Of a stretch of 64,000 bases of DNA, positions 38,338 to 46,694 are shown in pieces. The DNA is from Stentor roeselii. Lineage: Eukaryota > Ciliophora > Heterotrichea > Heterotrichida > Stentoridae. Numbering within the stretch: the stretch's first letter is position 1; the number at the start of each line of letters is the position of its first letter. Below the pieces are notes generated by a model. It was not told where the DNA came from. It saw only the letters and a program-made list of their open reading frames with translations, and ran no database searches. Position numbers and translations under genes: made by a program. The stretch lies in assembly GCA_006503475.1 (NCBI GenBank), contig RSEH01000061.1:1-64000 (forward strand), read 5' to 3'.

Positions 38338-39510
38338 ATGGACTTTTCCAAGTTCCAAAGTGAAATCTTTTCACGAAAAGACTTCGAGTTTTTAAAATCC
38401 CTAGGACACAGCAAGACCTACTCAGTTCACCAAGCCCGATCCATAAAGCAAGACCAAGACTTCGCAATAAAAGTAATAAGCAAGTCCCACCTAGATTCCC
38501 CAGAAAAATACCAAGAGCTCATATCCGAGAAAGAAACCTTAGAACGTTTAAGCCATCCAGGCATAATAAAGTTATTAGGTACTTTCACCGACACTGAAAA
38601 CATCTACATGATTCTCGAGTACTGCGAGAACTTAGACCTTGCATCTTTTATATCAAAATTCGAGGTTTTTCCATATGAACTAGTCCGTTTTTACTCCAGT
38701 CAACTCGTTTCAGCCGTGAGTTACTTGATAAGCTCAAGAGTGTCTCACGGAAGCCTCTCGCCCAAAAACGTGTTATTGACCAGAGACCGGCACATAAAAT
38801 TGACTGACTTTCGCAACACTCATCAACTGCGACCCTCAGTCATGTATCAAGACAAGCCGGACTACGTGGCTCCTGAGCTTCTTCAAGGACAGTCCTCAGG
38901 AACTGCTGCTGATCTCTGGTCACTTGGATGCATCGTCTTTGAACTACTTGTTGGAGTCTCGCCTTTCAAGGCTTCGACAACTGAAGCAACTATTTCAAGA
39001 ATAAAAAGTGGAAATGTTGAGTTTTCTTTGAATATCACTCCACTTGCTGTTGATTTTATTCAGTCTTTGTTACTTTGTGATCCGAATTTGAGAATGGGTG
39101 TTGATGATGCGGAGGAATTAACTTCTCATATTTTCTTGCAGGGTGTTATTTTTAATAGAATTTTTTCTGCACCTGCACCGGATTATTCTGTCGAAATGAA
39201 AAAAATCGCTCCTGTTGCTGAGAAGGTTGTTAAGGAAGAAGTTGTTAAGAAGAAATGTGGATGGATTTATAAGAAAAGGATTTTAAGGCTTTGTGATACG
39301 CCTTGTTTGAAGTACTTTGACCCTGCTAAGGGAGAGTGCAGGGGAATCATTGAGGTCAATCCTCAGATTAAAGTAGAAGTCAAGGGTAAGAGCGAGTTTG
39401 TTATTACTATTCCGAAAAGGTCTTACTTTTTTAAGGATTTGAGTAATAATGCGGAGGATTGGAAAAATTTGATTTCTAATCAAATCAACAGGGTTTATGG
39501 AAAATATTAA
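38338..39510 (+). CDS. PDK1-like protein kinase homologue, predicted pseudokinase, with PH domain
   Basis: 390 residues. Kinase-like domain about 15-275 plus PH domain about 310-388. The PH part (KKCGWIYKKRILRLCDTPCLKYFDPAKGE, then SEFVITIPKRSYFFKDLSNNAEDW) closely follows the PH domain of PDPK1 (KRILxLTDxPRLYYVDP ... TPKRTYYLEDPxGNAxxW). In the kinase part Lys45 (DFAIKV) is kept, but the glycine loop is LGHSKTYS, the HRD motif is HGS (137-139; catalytic Asp replaced by Ser139) and DFG is DFR (157-159). DYVAPELLQGQ and DLWSLGC are normal. It is therefore likely catalytically dead; phosphoinositide binding through PH may remain. Confidence 0.85.
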   Translation: MDFSKFQSEIFSRKDFEFLKSLGHSKTYSVHQARSIKQDQDFAIKVISKSHLDSPEKYQELISEKETLERLSHPGIIKLLGTFTDTENIYMILEYCENLDLASFISKFEVFPYELVRFYSSQLVSAVSYLISSRVSHGSLSPKNVLLTRDRHIKLTDFRNTHQLRPSVMYQDKPDYVAPELLQGQSSGTAADLWSLGCIVFELLVGVSPFKASTTEATISRIKSGNVEFSLNITPLAVDFIQSLLLCDPNLRMGVDDAEELTSHIFLQGVIFNRIFSAPAPDYSVEMKKIAPVAEKVVKEEVVKKKCGWIYKKRILRLCDTPCLKYFDPAKGECRGIIEVNPQIKVEVKGKSEFVITIPKRSYFFKDLSNNAEDWKNLISNQINRVYGKY

Positions 39511-39719
39511 GGATTAGAGTTAGATTCGAGGGTAGTTCTAAGGTTGATAATTAAAGTTAATAATTTTAGAGAGATTTAAAATAATTGGCTTAGTTTTATA
39601 TTATTTTCATTGTTTGATCAGAAATCAAACAATACTTTCTTTAAAGAAACGATTAATAAATTAAATATTAAAGAAATTTCCAAACATTTCTAACCAATCC
39701 TCTAATCAATAATAATTAA

Positions 39720-41813
39720 CTAATCAAAAAAATGAGAACAACAATGCAAGACCATCTGAACCAAAATATGATTATCCAACATCTGGATATGTGCAGCTCT
39801 TCCAATCATACTATCAATACTTTTCGATTTAAGTTTCAAATTGACATCAATTCTTAAAATCTTCTCAGCCTGAATCCGTCCAAGCAAGTTATTCGCCATT
39901 TCAATATAAAGCCTTCCCTTAGCATCACCAACAGCTTTTTCACCCACTTCAATCCTGGCACTTTCAAAAGGTGCATAATTATCTTGATGAGCTCCAACAA
40001 GTGCGATATTCTTGAACCACTCAATTCCTTCTAAAGTAGTCAATTTATATAAAAAAGAACTCTTAGCATCATTTGTATCAGTCATTGAAAGTTGCTTTAG
40101 ACTTAAGCTTTTTTTCCATTTTTTGATAATCCACATGCCAGCATCAACAAGTTTAGAAGTATTGTACATGTATCCCAGATGAGGGGAAGAAAAAGTTATT
40201 AAAAACTCGAACTTGGATGATAAAGATTTTAGATGTGGAAGACTTGCTCGGATTATCAGACCTCCTAAAGAATGCCCGATGAATGAGATTTTTTTTAGTG
40301 AGTTTTTTGGACACCATTCATGAATATATTGTAAAACTTCTTCAGAAAGTCTTTCTCCCATCTGATCAATATCTCCTTCTGTTTCTCCTTCATTCATATG
40401 AGAACACATTAAAAGTGTATCAGGTCTACAAAGTGCGACTTGGTTTCTAATAAGTCTTACATCAAACGAGTTTCCTTGAAATCCATGAACAAAAACAACT
40501 AAGTGAACAGGTTTGATTCTAACATAAGAAAACTTTACACATGAAGGATTCCATTTTTCATCATCTATTTGCAGTTTTGAGTAAATATCAAGAAAAAGGA
40601 TCGGATGTAAGTCAGGAGGTGGGAAGTAAGACTTCAGAAAAATCGGTAATTTTTCCATATTCAAATAAGTTTCTCCTGTTCTCAGAGCTCTAGCCGCAGC
40701 TTTATGCATCGAGTTCAAATTCTGCTCTGCAAGTTGATTAAAAGACTCAACCTGACATTTTTTCTTAAAAATACTTTCTCCCCATCTATCTTTAAGTAGG
40801 GTGTTATAAGAATACATCAATGAAACAGTTATAGCTTTCGAAGCCTTCATCAGAATATCAGTGAATTCAAACAATAAGTAATTCATATTTCCAGCAATTA
40901 CTTGAATTTCAGCTAAAATTATTTCAGATATCTTTGCAGGGTCGAAATCATCAAGTTTTGAACAAAATGACTCATTTGAATTCTCAGGGTTTGAAGGGTC
41001 GTCAGTGGAAATTGACCAGTCAAATGAGTCTTCTGGCTCTGGAAGTGACTTTGAATTCAAGAATTTTCTCCAGTGGTTCATCAGTAAAGAGTTTTTTGTC
41101 TGGCCTGAGGAAATCAACTTGATGTACTTGTTGTGAACTGAATCTATCAACTCTGGGGTCAGGTCTACTGGAGGAGGGAAGAATATTTCAGAAAGGCTGT
41201 TGGCGATGTTCAACTCTTGTGGAGGCTTGTTTGGGTCTTGGGGAAGGAGGAGCTGTGGAGTTGGACGGAAGCGGAAGTCGATTACTATTACGTGTACTGT
41301 TGAGTTCATCACGCAGAAATGCTGGTCGTCGAATATTATTGGAACGAATGAGTTTGCTCCTTTTATAAAAGAAGATATCTCAATATCAGCCACAGCTTCT
41401 TTCTTAAACTCAGGAGGACTATCCATAAAAGTCTTCAAAACCCTTTCAGAAACCCTTCCACCAATATCACAATACATCAAGCTCGCCTGAATAATCAATG
41501 GAGGAATCGCGGCTTCATTATTAATCTCAACTTCAGTCCTAAAAACTGCGATTTCATTGATTTCTATTTCCTCATCACAGTATTTAATATAAAAGCTCTG
41601 TGATTTATAGTAAATATCATCAATTCCTCCAGGAATTGATGTAGAACTGTTCGATTCATTTGAGTATTGGTTGTAAGGCGACGCTGAGAACTTCTGACCT
41701 GAGAGCAGATGAAAGATTTCAAATTTGAGATGATAAAGACCTTGCTGGAAGAGGTCAATGTTTCGAAAGCTTTCTAAATGAAGGACGATATCGACGATTG
41801 CCCTTAATGACAT
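39720..41813 (-). CDS. FAM135-like serine esterase (DUF676 lipase fold)
   Basis: 697 residues. The N-terminal region (LRAIVDIVLHLESFRNIDLFQQGLYHLKFEIF) matches the conserved start of FAM135 proteins. The C-terminal alpha/beta-hydrolase domain shows HLVVFVHGFQGNSFDVRLIRN (oxyanion loop), ISFIGHSLGGLIIRAS (nucleophile Ser about 513 in GHSLGG), TFSSPHLGYMYN and DNYAPFESARI (acid region), as in DUF676 lipases. Expected activity is hydrolysis of an ester or thioester; the substrate is unknown. Human FAM135 proteins are about 1400-1500 residues, so this version lacks much of the linker. It is divergent from the small gene at 41854 with 40 bp between starts. Confidence 0.85.
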   Translation of the reverse strand: MSLRAIVDIVLHLESFRNIDLFQQGLYHLKFEIFHLLSGQKFSASPYNQYSNESNSSTSIPGGIDDIYYKSQSFYIKYCDEEIEINEIAVFRTEVEINNEAAIPPLIIQASLMYCDIGGRVSERVLKTFMDSPPEFKKEAVADIEISSFIKGANSFVPIIFDDQHFCVMNSTVHVIVIDFRFRPTPQLLLPQDPNKPPQELNIANSLSEIFFPPPVDLTPELIDSVHNKYIKLISSGQTKNSLLMNHWRKFLNSKSLPEPEDSFDWSISTDDPSNPENSNESFCSKLDDFDPAKISEIILAEIQVIAGNMNYLLFEFTDILMKASKAITVSLMYSYNTLLKDRWGESIFKKKCQVESFNQLAEQNLNSMHKAAARALRTGETYLNMEKLPIFLKSYFPPPDLHPILFLDIYSKLQIDDEKWNPSCVKFSYVRIKPVHLVVFVHGFQGNSFDVRLIRNQVALCRPDTLLMCSHMNEGETEGDIDQMGERLSEEVLQYIHEWCPKNSLKKISFIGHSLGGLIIRASLPHLKSLSSKFEFLITFSSPHLGYMYNTSKLVDAGMWIIKKWKKSLSLKQLSMTDTNDAKSSFLYKLTTLEGIEWFKNIALVGAHQDNYAPFESARIEVGEKAVGDAKGRLYIEMANNLLGRIQAEKILRIDVNLKLKSKSIDSMIGRAAHIQMLDNHILVQMVLHCCSHFFD

Positions 41814-41853
41814 GGTTTATTGAAGTGATACAAAAGGATTTAATTGACTATAA
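41814..41853. promoter_or_regulatory. 40-bp divergent intergenic region
   Basis: Separates the start codons of the FAM135-like gene (minus) and the small PP1-motif gene (plus). Any core promoters must overlap here or extend into coding sequence. No motif recognised. Confidence 0.4.
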
Positions 41854-42132
41854 ATGGAAATTTCTTCCTTGAGCGACTTCAGTCGCACTTCTTCCTGTCT
41901 TGGACTCGATGAGGGAAACAGGTCTTTTAAAAGTATTTTAAAAAAGTCCTCCCTGCTTAATGAACAGAACTCGAATAGCTTTTACTCTGACCCCTGCCCA
42001 CAACTGAGAAACAAGGTAAAGTTCGTTGATAAAAGTAAAAATCTTCCAATTTCAACAGTTCATGAATTCGAAGTGGTCAGTTCTTCTGACTGTGAAATTA
42101 TGGGAAAAGTTTGTAAATGCGAAATTTTTTAA
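41854..42132 (+). CDS. Small protein with SILK and RVxF-like PP1-docking motifs and a CaaX-like end
   Basis: 92 residues. SILK at 27-30 (FKSILKKSS) and KVKF at 54-57 (RNKVKFVDKS) occur in the N-to-C order typical of protein phosphatase 1 regulators that use both motifs. The segment after KVKF (LPISTVHEFEVV) may be a further contact. The protein ends KVCKCEIF, which fits a CaaX prenylation box (CEIF) with an extra cysteine close by. I infer a membrane-tethered PP1 regulator; neither motif alone is proof. It converges with XMAP215, with 48 nt between the stops. Confidence 0.55.
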   Translation: MEISSLSDFSRTSSCLGLDEGNRSFKSILKKSSLLNEQNSNSFYSDPCPQLRNKVKFVDKSKNLPISTVHEFEVVSSSDCEIMGKVCKCEIF

Positions 42133-42180
42133 AACTTACCTTTTCTTATTCTGATCATTTTAATTAACTCAAATTAATTC

Positions 42181-45100
42181 TTAAGTCAAATTAAACTTCT
42201 TGCTGAGAACAGCAGCGAGGTATTTAACATAAACACATTTATTGGAACTCACAAATTTCATCAAAGCCAAAGCTGCTTCAGGACCTTGAGCGACGAGAGC
42301 ATCAGAAACACTTCTTAGCACTTTAAACATATGCTCGTAAATCTGCACATCTGAGCAGTCCGAATGCAGAGACTCAGGAGGATGAGCTAAAAACACCTGA
42401 AAAAGTGTGAAAAGACAGGAAAAAACTCGAAGTCCTTTCGAATTCGCCACGATTTTCGATGTAAATTTCAATAAAAGCTTTAAAGCGTGCTTTTGATCAA
42501 GTCTTAACGGAAGGTAAAAGTTTTCAGGAAGAATCTCTTGAATTATCTGAAATAAGCAACAAACTACTGCACTGCTGTCATGAAAATCCATTAAAATCGC
42601 TAAAAGTCGTTGAAGTTCTTGAGTTAGTTCTAAGTCGTTTGATAAAGTTTTAATTAAAAAACCTGTTTCTTTAGAAGCGAGTTTTTCGATCACGCAAAAA
42701 TTGATTAATGATGAAAAAAGAGATTTTAAAACTGGTTTTTCAAGAGAATTGAACAGGTCGGGATTTGATAAGGACTGGGATAAGAACTGAAGAAATGGCT
42801 TTTTGTGTGAAGATGGAAGAGTTTTGTAGATTTGAAGAAGGTCTGGCTCCAGGATGGAGGATTGAAGGAGTTTTAACTGGAATTTTCCTAGTTCTGAATT
42901 TTGAAGGTAAAAAGGAACTACTGGCTCGTCTAACTTCACTGGTTCAAAGAAGGATTGAACTGGAGCAGGTCTTGGAAATTCCTCTGTTTTAGTCTTTAAC
43001 AGGTCGTCTAGGTCTGTATAAGGCTTAAAAGTTACTTCTTTCTGAAAATCTTTTTCAATTTTTTCTATTTTTACTTCTTTTTCATTTTTTGTAGACTTTT
43101 CTCTGTTTTCCATCTGATTTTTTTGAATTTTTTGAACTTTTTCTAGTTTTTGCATGAGTTCATAATTAAGAGTGACCTGATTAAGGTATTCTTTATTAAC
43201 CTCTTCCAAGTTTCTCCTAGTTTCTTCATGTTGTTCAACACTTTCATCATATTTCGCTTTGAATCTCGGACTTTCATAACAAATTTCTTGATACTTTCCA
43301 TCATCCAACTTAAGAATAGGAAGTCGATTAAAATTTTCAACATTTGAAACAATTTGCGGTTCTTGAAGATTTTCCCTAAATTTTTCAGTCCATTCTTTAA
43401 AACTTTCAAACAACTTTCCCGAGTTTACAAGTTTTTCTTCAAAGTAAAGTGAAACATTGTCTATTGTGAAGATTTCAACAAGATACTCAACAAAGATTTG
43501 ACTGTGAAAAATGAGTAGTTGTTTTGTGTTGTGTGATAAAGGATGAGATGTATTCAAAGGTCCTCCAAATAGTCCAGAAACCAGGAAAAGACTGAGAGGG
43601 TCGAGGATTTGAAGGTCGAAGTTCCCTAGTTTCAACTCGATTTCTAACAGCCATTGAAGCACGTGGATATAAACAATGTGAAGGTTAAACGGCTGATCGA
43701 GTTTAAAATATTCACAAACTAATATTATCGCATTTTCTGTTGATAGATGTGAAAGCCAGTCAGAAAATAATTGGTAAACTAACAAGTTGAATGACTTTGC
43801 AAAGGAACTACTGGAGTTCTTTGTAGGCAAGTGGTAAAGAAGCTGCTTGAATACTGTTTCAGCTTCTAAATCTGTTAGGGTCAGGCGTAAACTTGTAAAA
43901 GCGTTTATTGTTACTTGTTGAAGTTCTTCAAAATAGGAAAGTTGTTGAGTTGTTTTGTATTTCGTGCATAAAAAAATCAAGTCTTTTACAAAAGTTTCTA
44001 ATTCTTCTAAAGAAAGTAGGAAAAGATTCTTTTTTTCTGAGAAATTTTCTTCATCCTGACTTTTCCTGATTTTTCCATTTTTCTGACTCACGGCAAGCAC
44101 CTGTTCGACCAAGCTGATAAGTCGATGAAGTCCAGTAAGTTTCTGTGAAGAAGTCGAAGCTTTAAGAACCGCATGAATTTCTCTAACTTCCTTCAAAACA
44201 TCCAAAATCCCTTCATTCTCCGAAATCGACAAGTTAGGAGACCGTGAACGAGAAGGAGTAGAATCATTAGCTAAAGCTTTTCTAATAATTCCTGAAACCA
44301 CTCCCTTAACACCCACCAGTTCTTTATTAAATCCTTCACTAAAAACTGATTCATTTTCACGAATATCAAGTAAAAAATCAACAAATCCTAAAAATTTCTC
44401 ATTATTCGCCCTGGCAATATTTTTATCAATTTTTTTTACAACCCAATTTGAAACAAACTTAAGACAAGTTAAAGCTTTTTCTTCAGTCACAATTTTACCC
44501 TTTTTTAATCTTAAGTCAGCGATGAAGGTAAAAGAACAGCTGATGATTTCGACTTGAGAACTGAGCATGAACAAGCTTTCAAGAGTTGATTCGATTAATT
44601 TGTGGCTTGTTTTATGCACAAAGCCTGGGAACTGAAGAATCAATTTGGTCAGACGAGGAAGTTGACTGTCTTCAAAGGACCCGACTTCTCGAATAAGTGA
44701 CTCACAGAGAAGGTTGAGTTCAAGAACCGCGGTTTCTAATTTGGTTTGAAGGCGAGAAGGACTCATTTTCTGAAAGGTGCTGGTTAAGGACTCGATTAAA
44801 GGTGACCTGCAGAGGATTATTGAATCTTTTTCAAGTTTTTTTAGGTTTGTTAGGATTAACTCGTATTTGAAAATACCTTCTGAGTATCTTTTAATGTCTT
44901 CCAGGATCATTGTCAGGCAGAATTGGTCTTTGTCAGGAATTCCGGAGATTTGTGAAAGGAAATCTAGAATTGGACTTATTGGCTCTTTTGAGTCGATTTC
45001 TTCTTCTTTTTTTATCTCGGGATGAGATTTCGCCTTTGGAAGACGGCTTAAAAGGGTCTCTAGCGATGGACAACTGGGAAGGAATGTACGGAAGGATGAG

Positions 45101-46692
45101 AGAAGACGGGAAGCTGAATCTCTTACGCTTCCTACTGTGTCGGTTAATGCAACTTTTAAAATTTTGTTACCGAAGGATAGGATTAGGGACTCTAGTTGCT
45201 TTTCGAGAACGGAGGAGTTTGAGAAGGAATCGAGAAGGTCGACTGGGTTTGAAAGCTTTTGGATCTCTGATGCCATCCAGTTCATTGAATATTCACGGAC
45301 TTGAGGAACCTTGTGGGCTGAATTATCAAGTAAAACATTAACCATATCTTCAAAGCTGCAAACATCACAAACCCTAAACAAGTGAAGTATTTGAAAAATC
45401 GAGTTAATCAAACTTTTCTTCTTTTCTTTAAACTTATCCGAAAGAAACTGAATAAAATGCTTATACTTAAAAGTAAAGCTTTTAGGTATTCTAGAAACAA
45501 GTATTTCCAATATTTTGATAGACTCAGTATAAATCAAGTTATTATTTGACTCAATCAAATGCAGCAGGGTGTTAACAACATTAGGATATTCTTTCTTTTC
45601 AAGTACCAGTCCCTGACTTTCCAGTCCATGAGTAAACCTTAAAAGTTTCTCCCTATTCACTTTGATTTCAGTTGAATAAGGCATATCAAAAAACCCTTCA
45701 GGTACCAAAGAATTCAGATCAACAACAAAATTTTCATTATTTTCCTCTAAAATCAATAAATCACTTTCATTTTTCTTTAATTCCCGACTGAACAAGCTCC
45801 ATTTAACCTCACTTTTCACTTTCGCCGCAATCAAATCTTTAAACTCTTTTCCTTGAAACGCTTTCAAGTCCAAGTTCTTCACAAAAGTTTCCGCATCATC
45901 AGCAACAAAAGCAAAAAATTCAAGAGCCAAGGCAAGACTAGCAGTTCTAACTTCATTGATACTATGAGTTAAAGTTTTATTAAGTCCATTCGTGATGTTT
46001 TTTCCGATATTTTCATTGGAATTCATGACATTTAAAGCAAGTTTTACAGAATTGATAGCAAAACAAGCTTCTTTAGGATTTTTTGCAGTGAATCTTTTAA
46101 CAATGCAGTGAAGTAAGACTCCATCATTGTCCCTTCTCATGAGTTCAACAATGACTGCTTGAACAAGTTCTCCACTTTTTTGTTTGGTGAGTCCACATTT
46201 AGGAACAAGTTCATCAGCAAGAAAAAATAAAGAATTCTTGACATTAGGGACAAGTTTAACATAAACTAAAATACATGAAAGTCCTTCGAGCTGAGAAGTC
46301 AAATTCGAGTCCCAAGCCATATCTTTAAGAAAAGGTTCAAAGTACTCAAAAACTGTTAATTCACTTTCAATCGCTATCAGAAACTTCCCGGTTCGAAGAC
46401 AATCCGCGATGTCCATATATAGTTTTTTTCTCACCTGCCACTTGGAATTCGTGAGTTTTTCTTGAAAGTTCAATTTAGAATAAGCATCATCTTCTTCAAA
46501 TGTAAACAATTCAGCTGTATTATACCTGTTAATCCCTTGTTCAGTATTCGGACGATTTTCCAAAGCATTAGTTTTGAATTCAGTTAAAGGAGGTCGAGGA
46601 TGAAGGTCATCATAAGTCAAGTCAAAAGTGACGATTTCATCATCATTGAAACTTTCATCGAAATTCTTATGTTCAGATCGAGGTCTTTCCAT
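42181..46692 (-). CDS. XMAP215/ch-TOG family microtubule polymerase
   Basis: 1503 residues. TOG-type HEAT arrays: the first (about 72-300; FQEKLTNSKWQVRKKLYMDI, LEGLSCILVYVKLVPNVK, LLHCIVKRFTAKNPKEACFAINSVKLAL) matches TOG1 of XMAP215/CKAP5. A second set (about 345-580; VVNTLLHLIESNNNLIYTESI) follows, then more helical repeats, a coiled coil (about 1160-1210) and a C-terminal helical domain. These proteins add tubulin at microtubule plus ends and support spindle and cortical arrays. The family in animals has five TOGs in about 2000 residues, so fewer TOG units are likely here. The only usable ATG upstream of TOG1 is at 46692, just 2 nt after the TSR1 stop. Confidence 0.85.
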   Translation of the reverse strand: MERPRSEHKNFDESFNDDEIVTFDLTYDDLHPRPPLTEFKTNALENRPNTEQGINRYNTAELFTFEEDDAYSKLNFQEKLTNSKWQVRKKLYMDIADCLRTGKFLIAIESELTVFEYFEPFLKDMAWDSNLTSQLEGLSCILVYVKLVPNVKNSLFFLADELVPKCGLTKQKSGELVQAVIVELMRRDNDGVLLHCIVKRFTAKNPKEACFAINSVKLALNVMNSNENIGKNITNGLNKTLTHSINEVRTASLALALEFFAFVADDAETFVKNLDLKAFQGKEFKDLIAAKVKSEVKWSLFSRELKKNESDLLILEENNENFVVDLNSLVPEGFFDMPYSTEIKVNREKLLRFTHGLESQGLVLEKKEYPNVVNTLLHLIESNNNLIYTESIKILEILVSRIPKSFTFKYKHFIQFLSDKFKEKKKSLINSIFQILHLFRVCDVCSFEDMVNVLLDNSAHKVPQVREYSMNWMASEIQKLSNPVDLLDSFSNSSVLEKQLESLILSFGNKILKVALTDTVGSVRDSASRLLSSFRTFLPSCPSLETLLSRLPKAKSHPEIKKEEEIDSKEPISPILDFLSQISGIPDKDQFCLTMILEDIKRYSEGIFKYELILTNLKKLEKDSIILCRSPLIESLTSTFQKMSPSRLQTKLETAVLELNLLCESLIREVGSFEDSQLPRLTKLILQFPGFVHKTSHKLIESTLESLFMLSSQVEIISCSFTFIADLRLKKGKIVTEEKALTCLKFVSNWVVKKIDKNIARANNEKFLGFVDFLLDIRENESVFSEGFNKELVGVKGVVSGIIRKALANDSTPSRSRSPNLSISENEGILDVLKEVREIHAVLKASTSSQKLTGLHRLISLVEQVLAVSQKNGKIRKSQDEENFSEKKNLFLLSLEELETFVKDLIFLCTKYKTTQQLSYFEELQQVTINAFTSLRLTLTDLEAETVFKQLLYHLPTKNSSSSFAKSFNLLVYQLFSDWLSHLSTENAIILVCEYFKLDQPFNLHIVYIHVLQWLLEIELKLGNFDLQILDPLSLFLVSGLFGGPLNTSHPLSHNTKQLLIFHSQIFVEYLVEIFTIDNVSLYFEEKLVNSGKLFESFKEWTEKFRENLQEPQIVSNVENFNRLPILKLDDGKYQEICYESPRFKAKYDESVEQHEETRRNLEEVNKEYLNQVTLNYELMQKLEKVQKIQKNQMENREKSTKNEKEVKIEKIEKDFQKEVTFKPYTDLDDLLKTKTEEFPRPAPVQSFFEPVKLDEPVVPFYLQNSELGKFQLKLLQSSILEPDLLQIYKTLPSSHKKPFLQFLSQSLSNPDLFNSLEKPVLKSLFSSLINFCVIEKLASKETGFLIKTLSNDLELTQELQRLLAILMDFHDSSAVVCCLFQIIQEILPENFYLPLRLDQKHALKLLLKFTSKIVANSKGLRVFSCLFTLFQVFLAHPPESLHSDCSDVQIYEHMFKVLRSVSDALVAQGPEAALALMKFVSSNKCVYVKYLAAVLSKKFNLT

Positions 46693-46694
46693 TA

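Noticed and set aside
40447-40460. 14-nt intron-like string on the minus strand in the FAM135-like gene
   Set aside because: The internal A is not at the usual distance from the 3' end, and removal would shift frame inside a well-read hydrolase domain.
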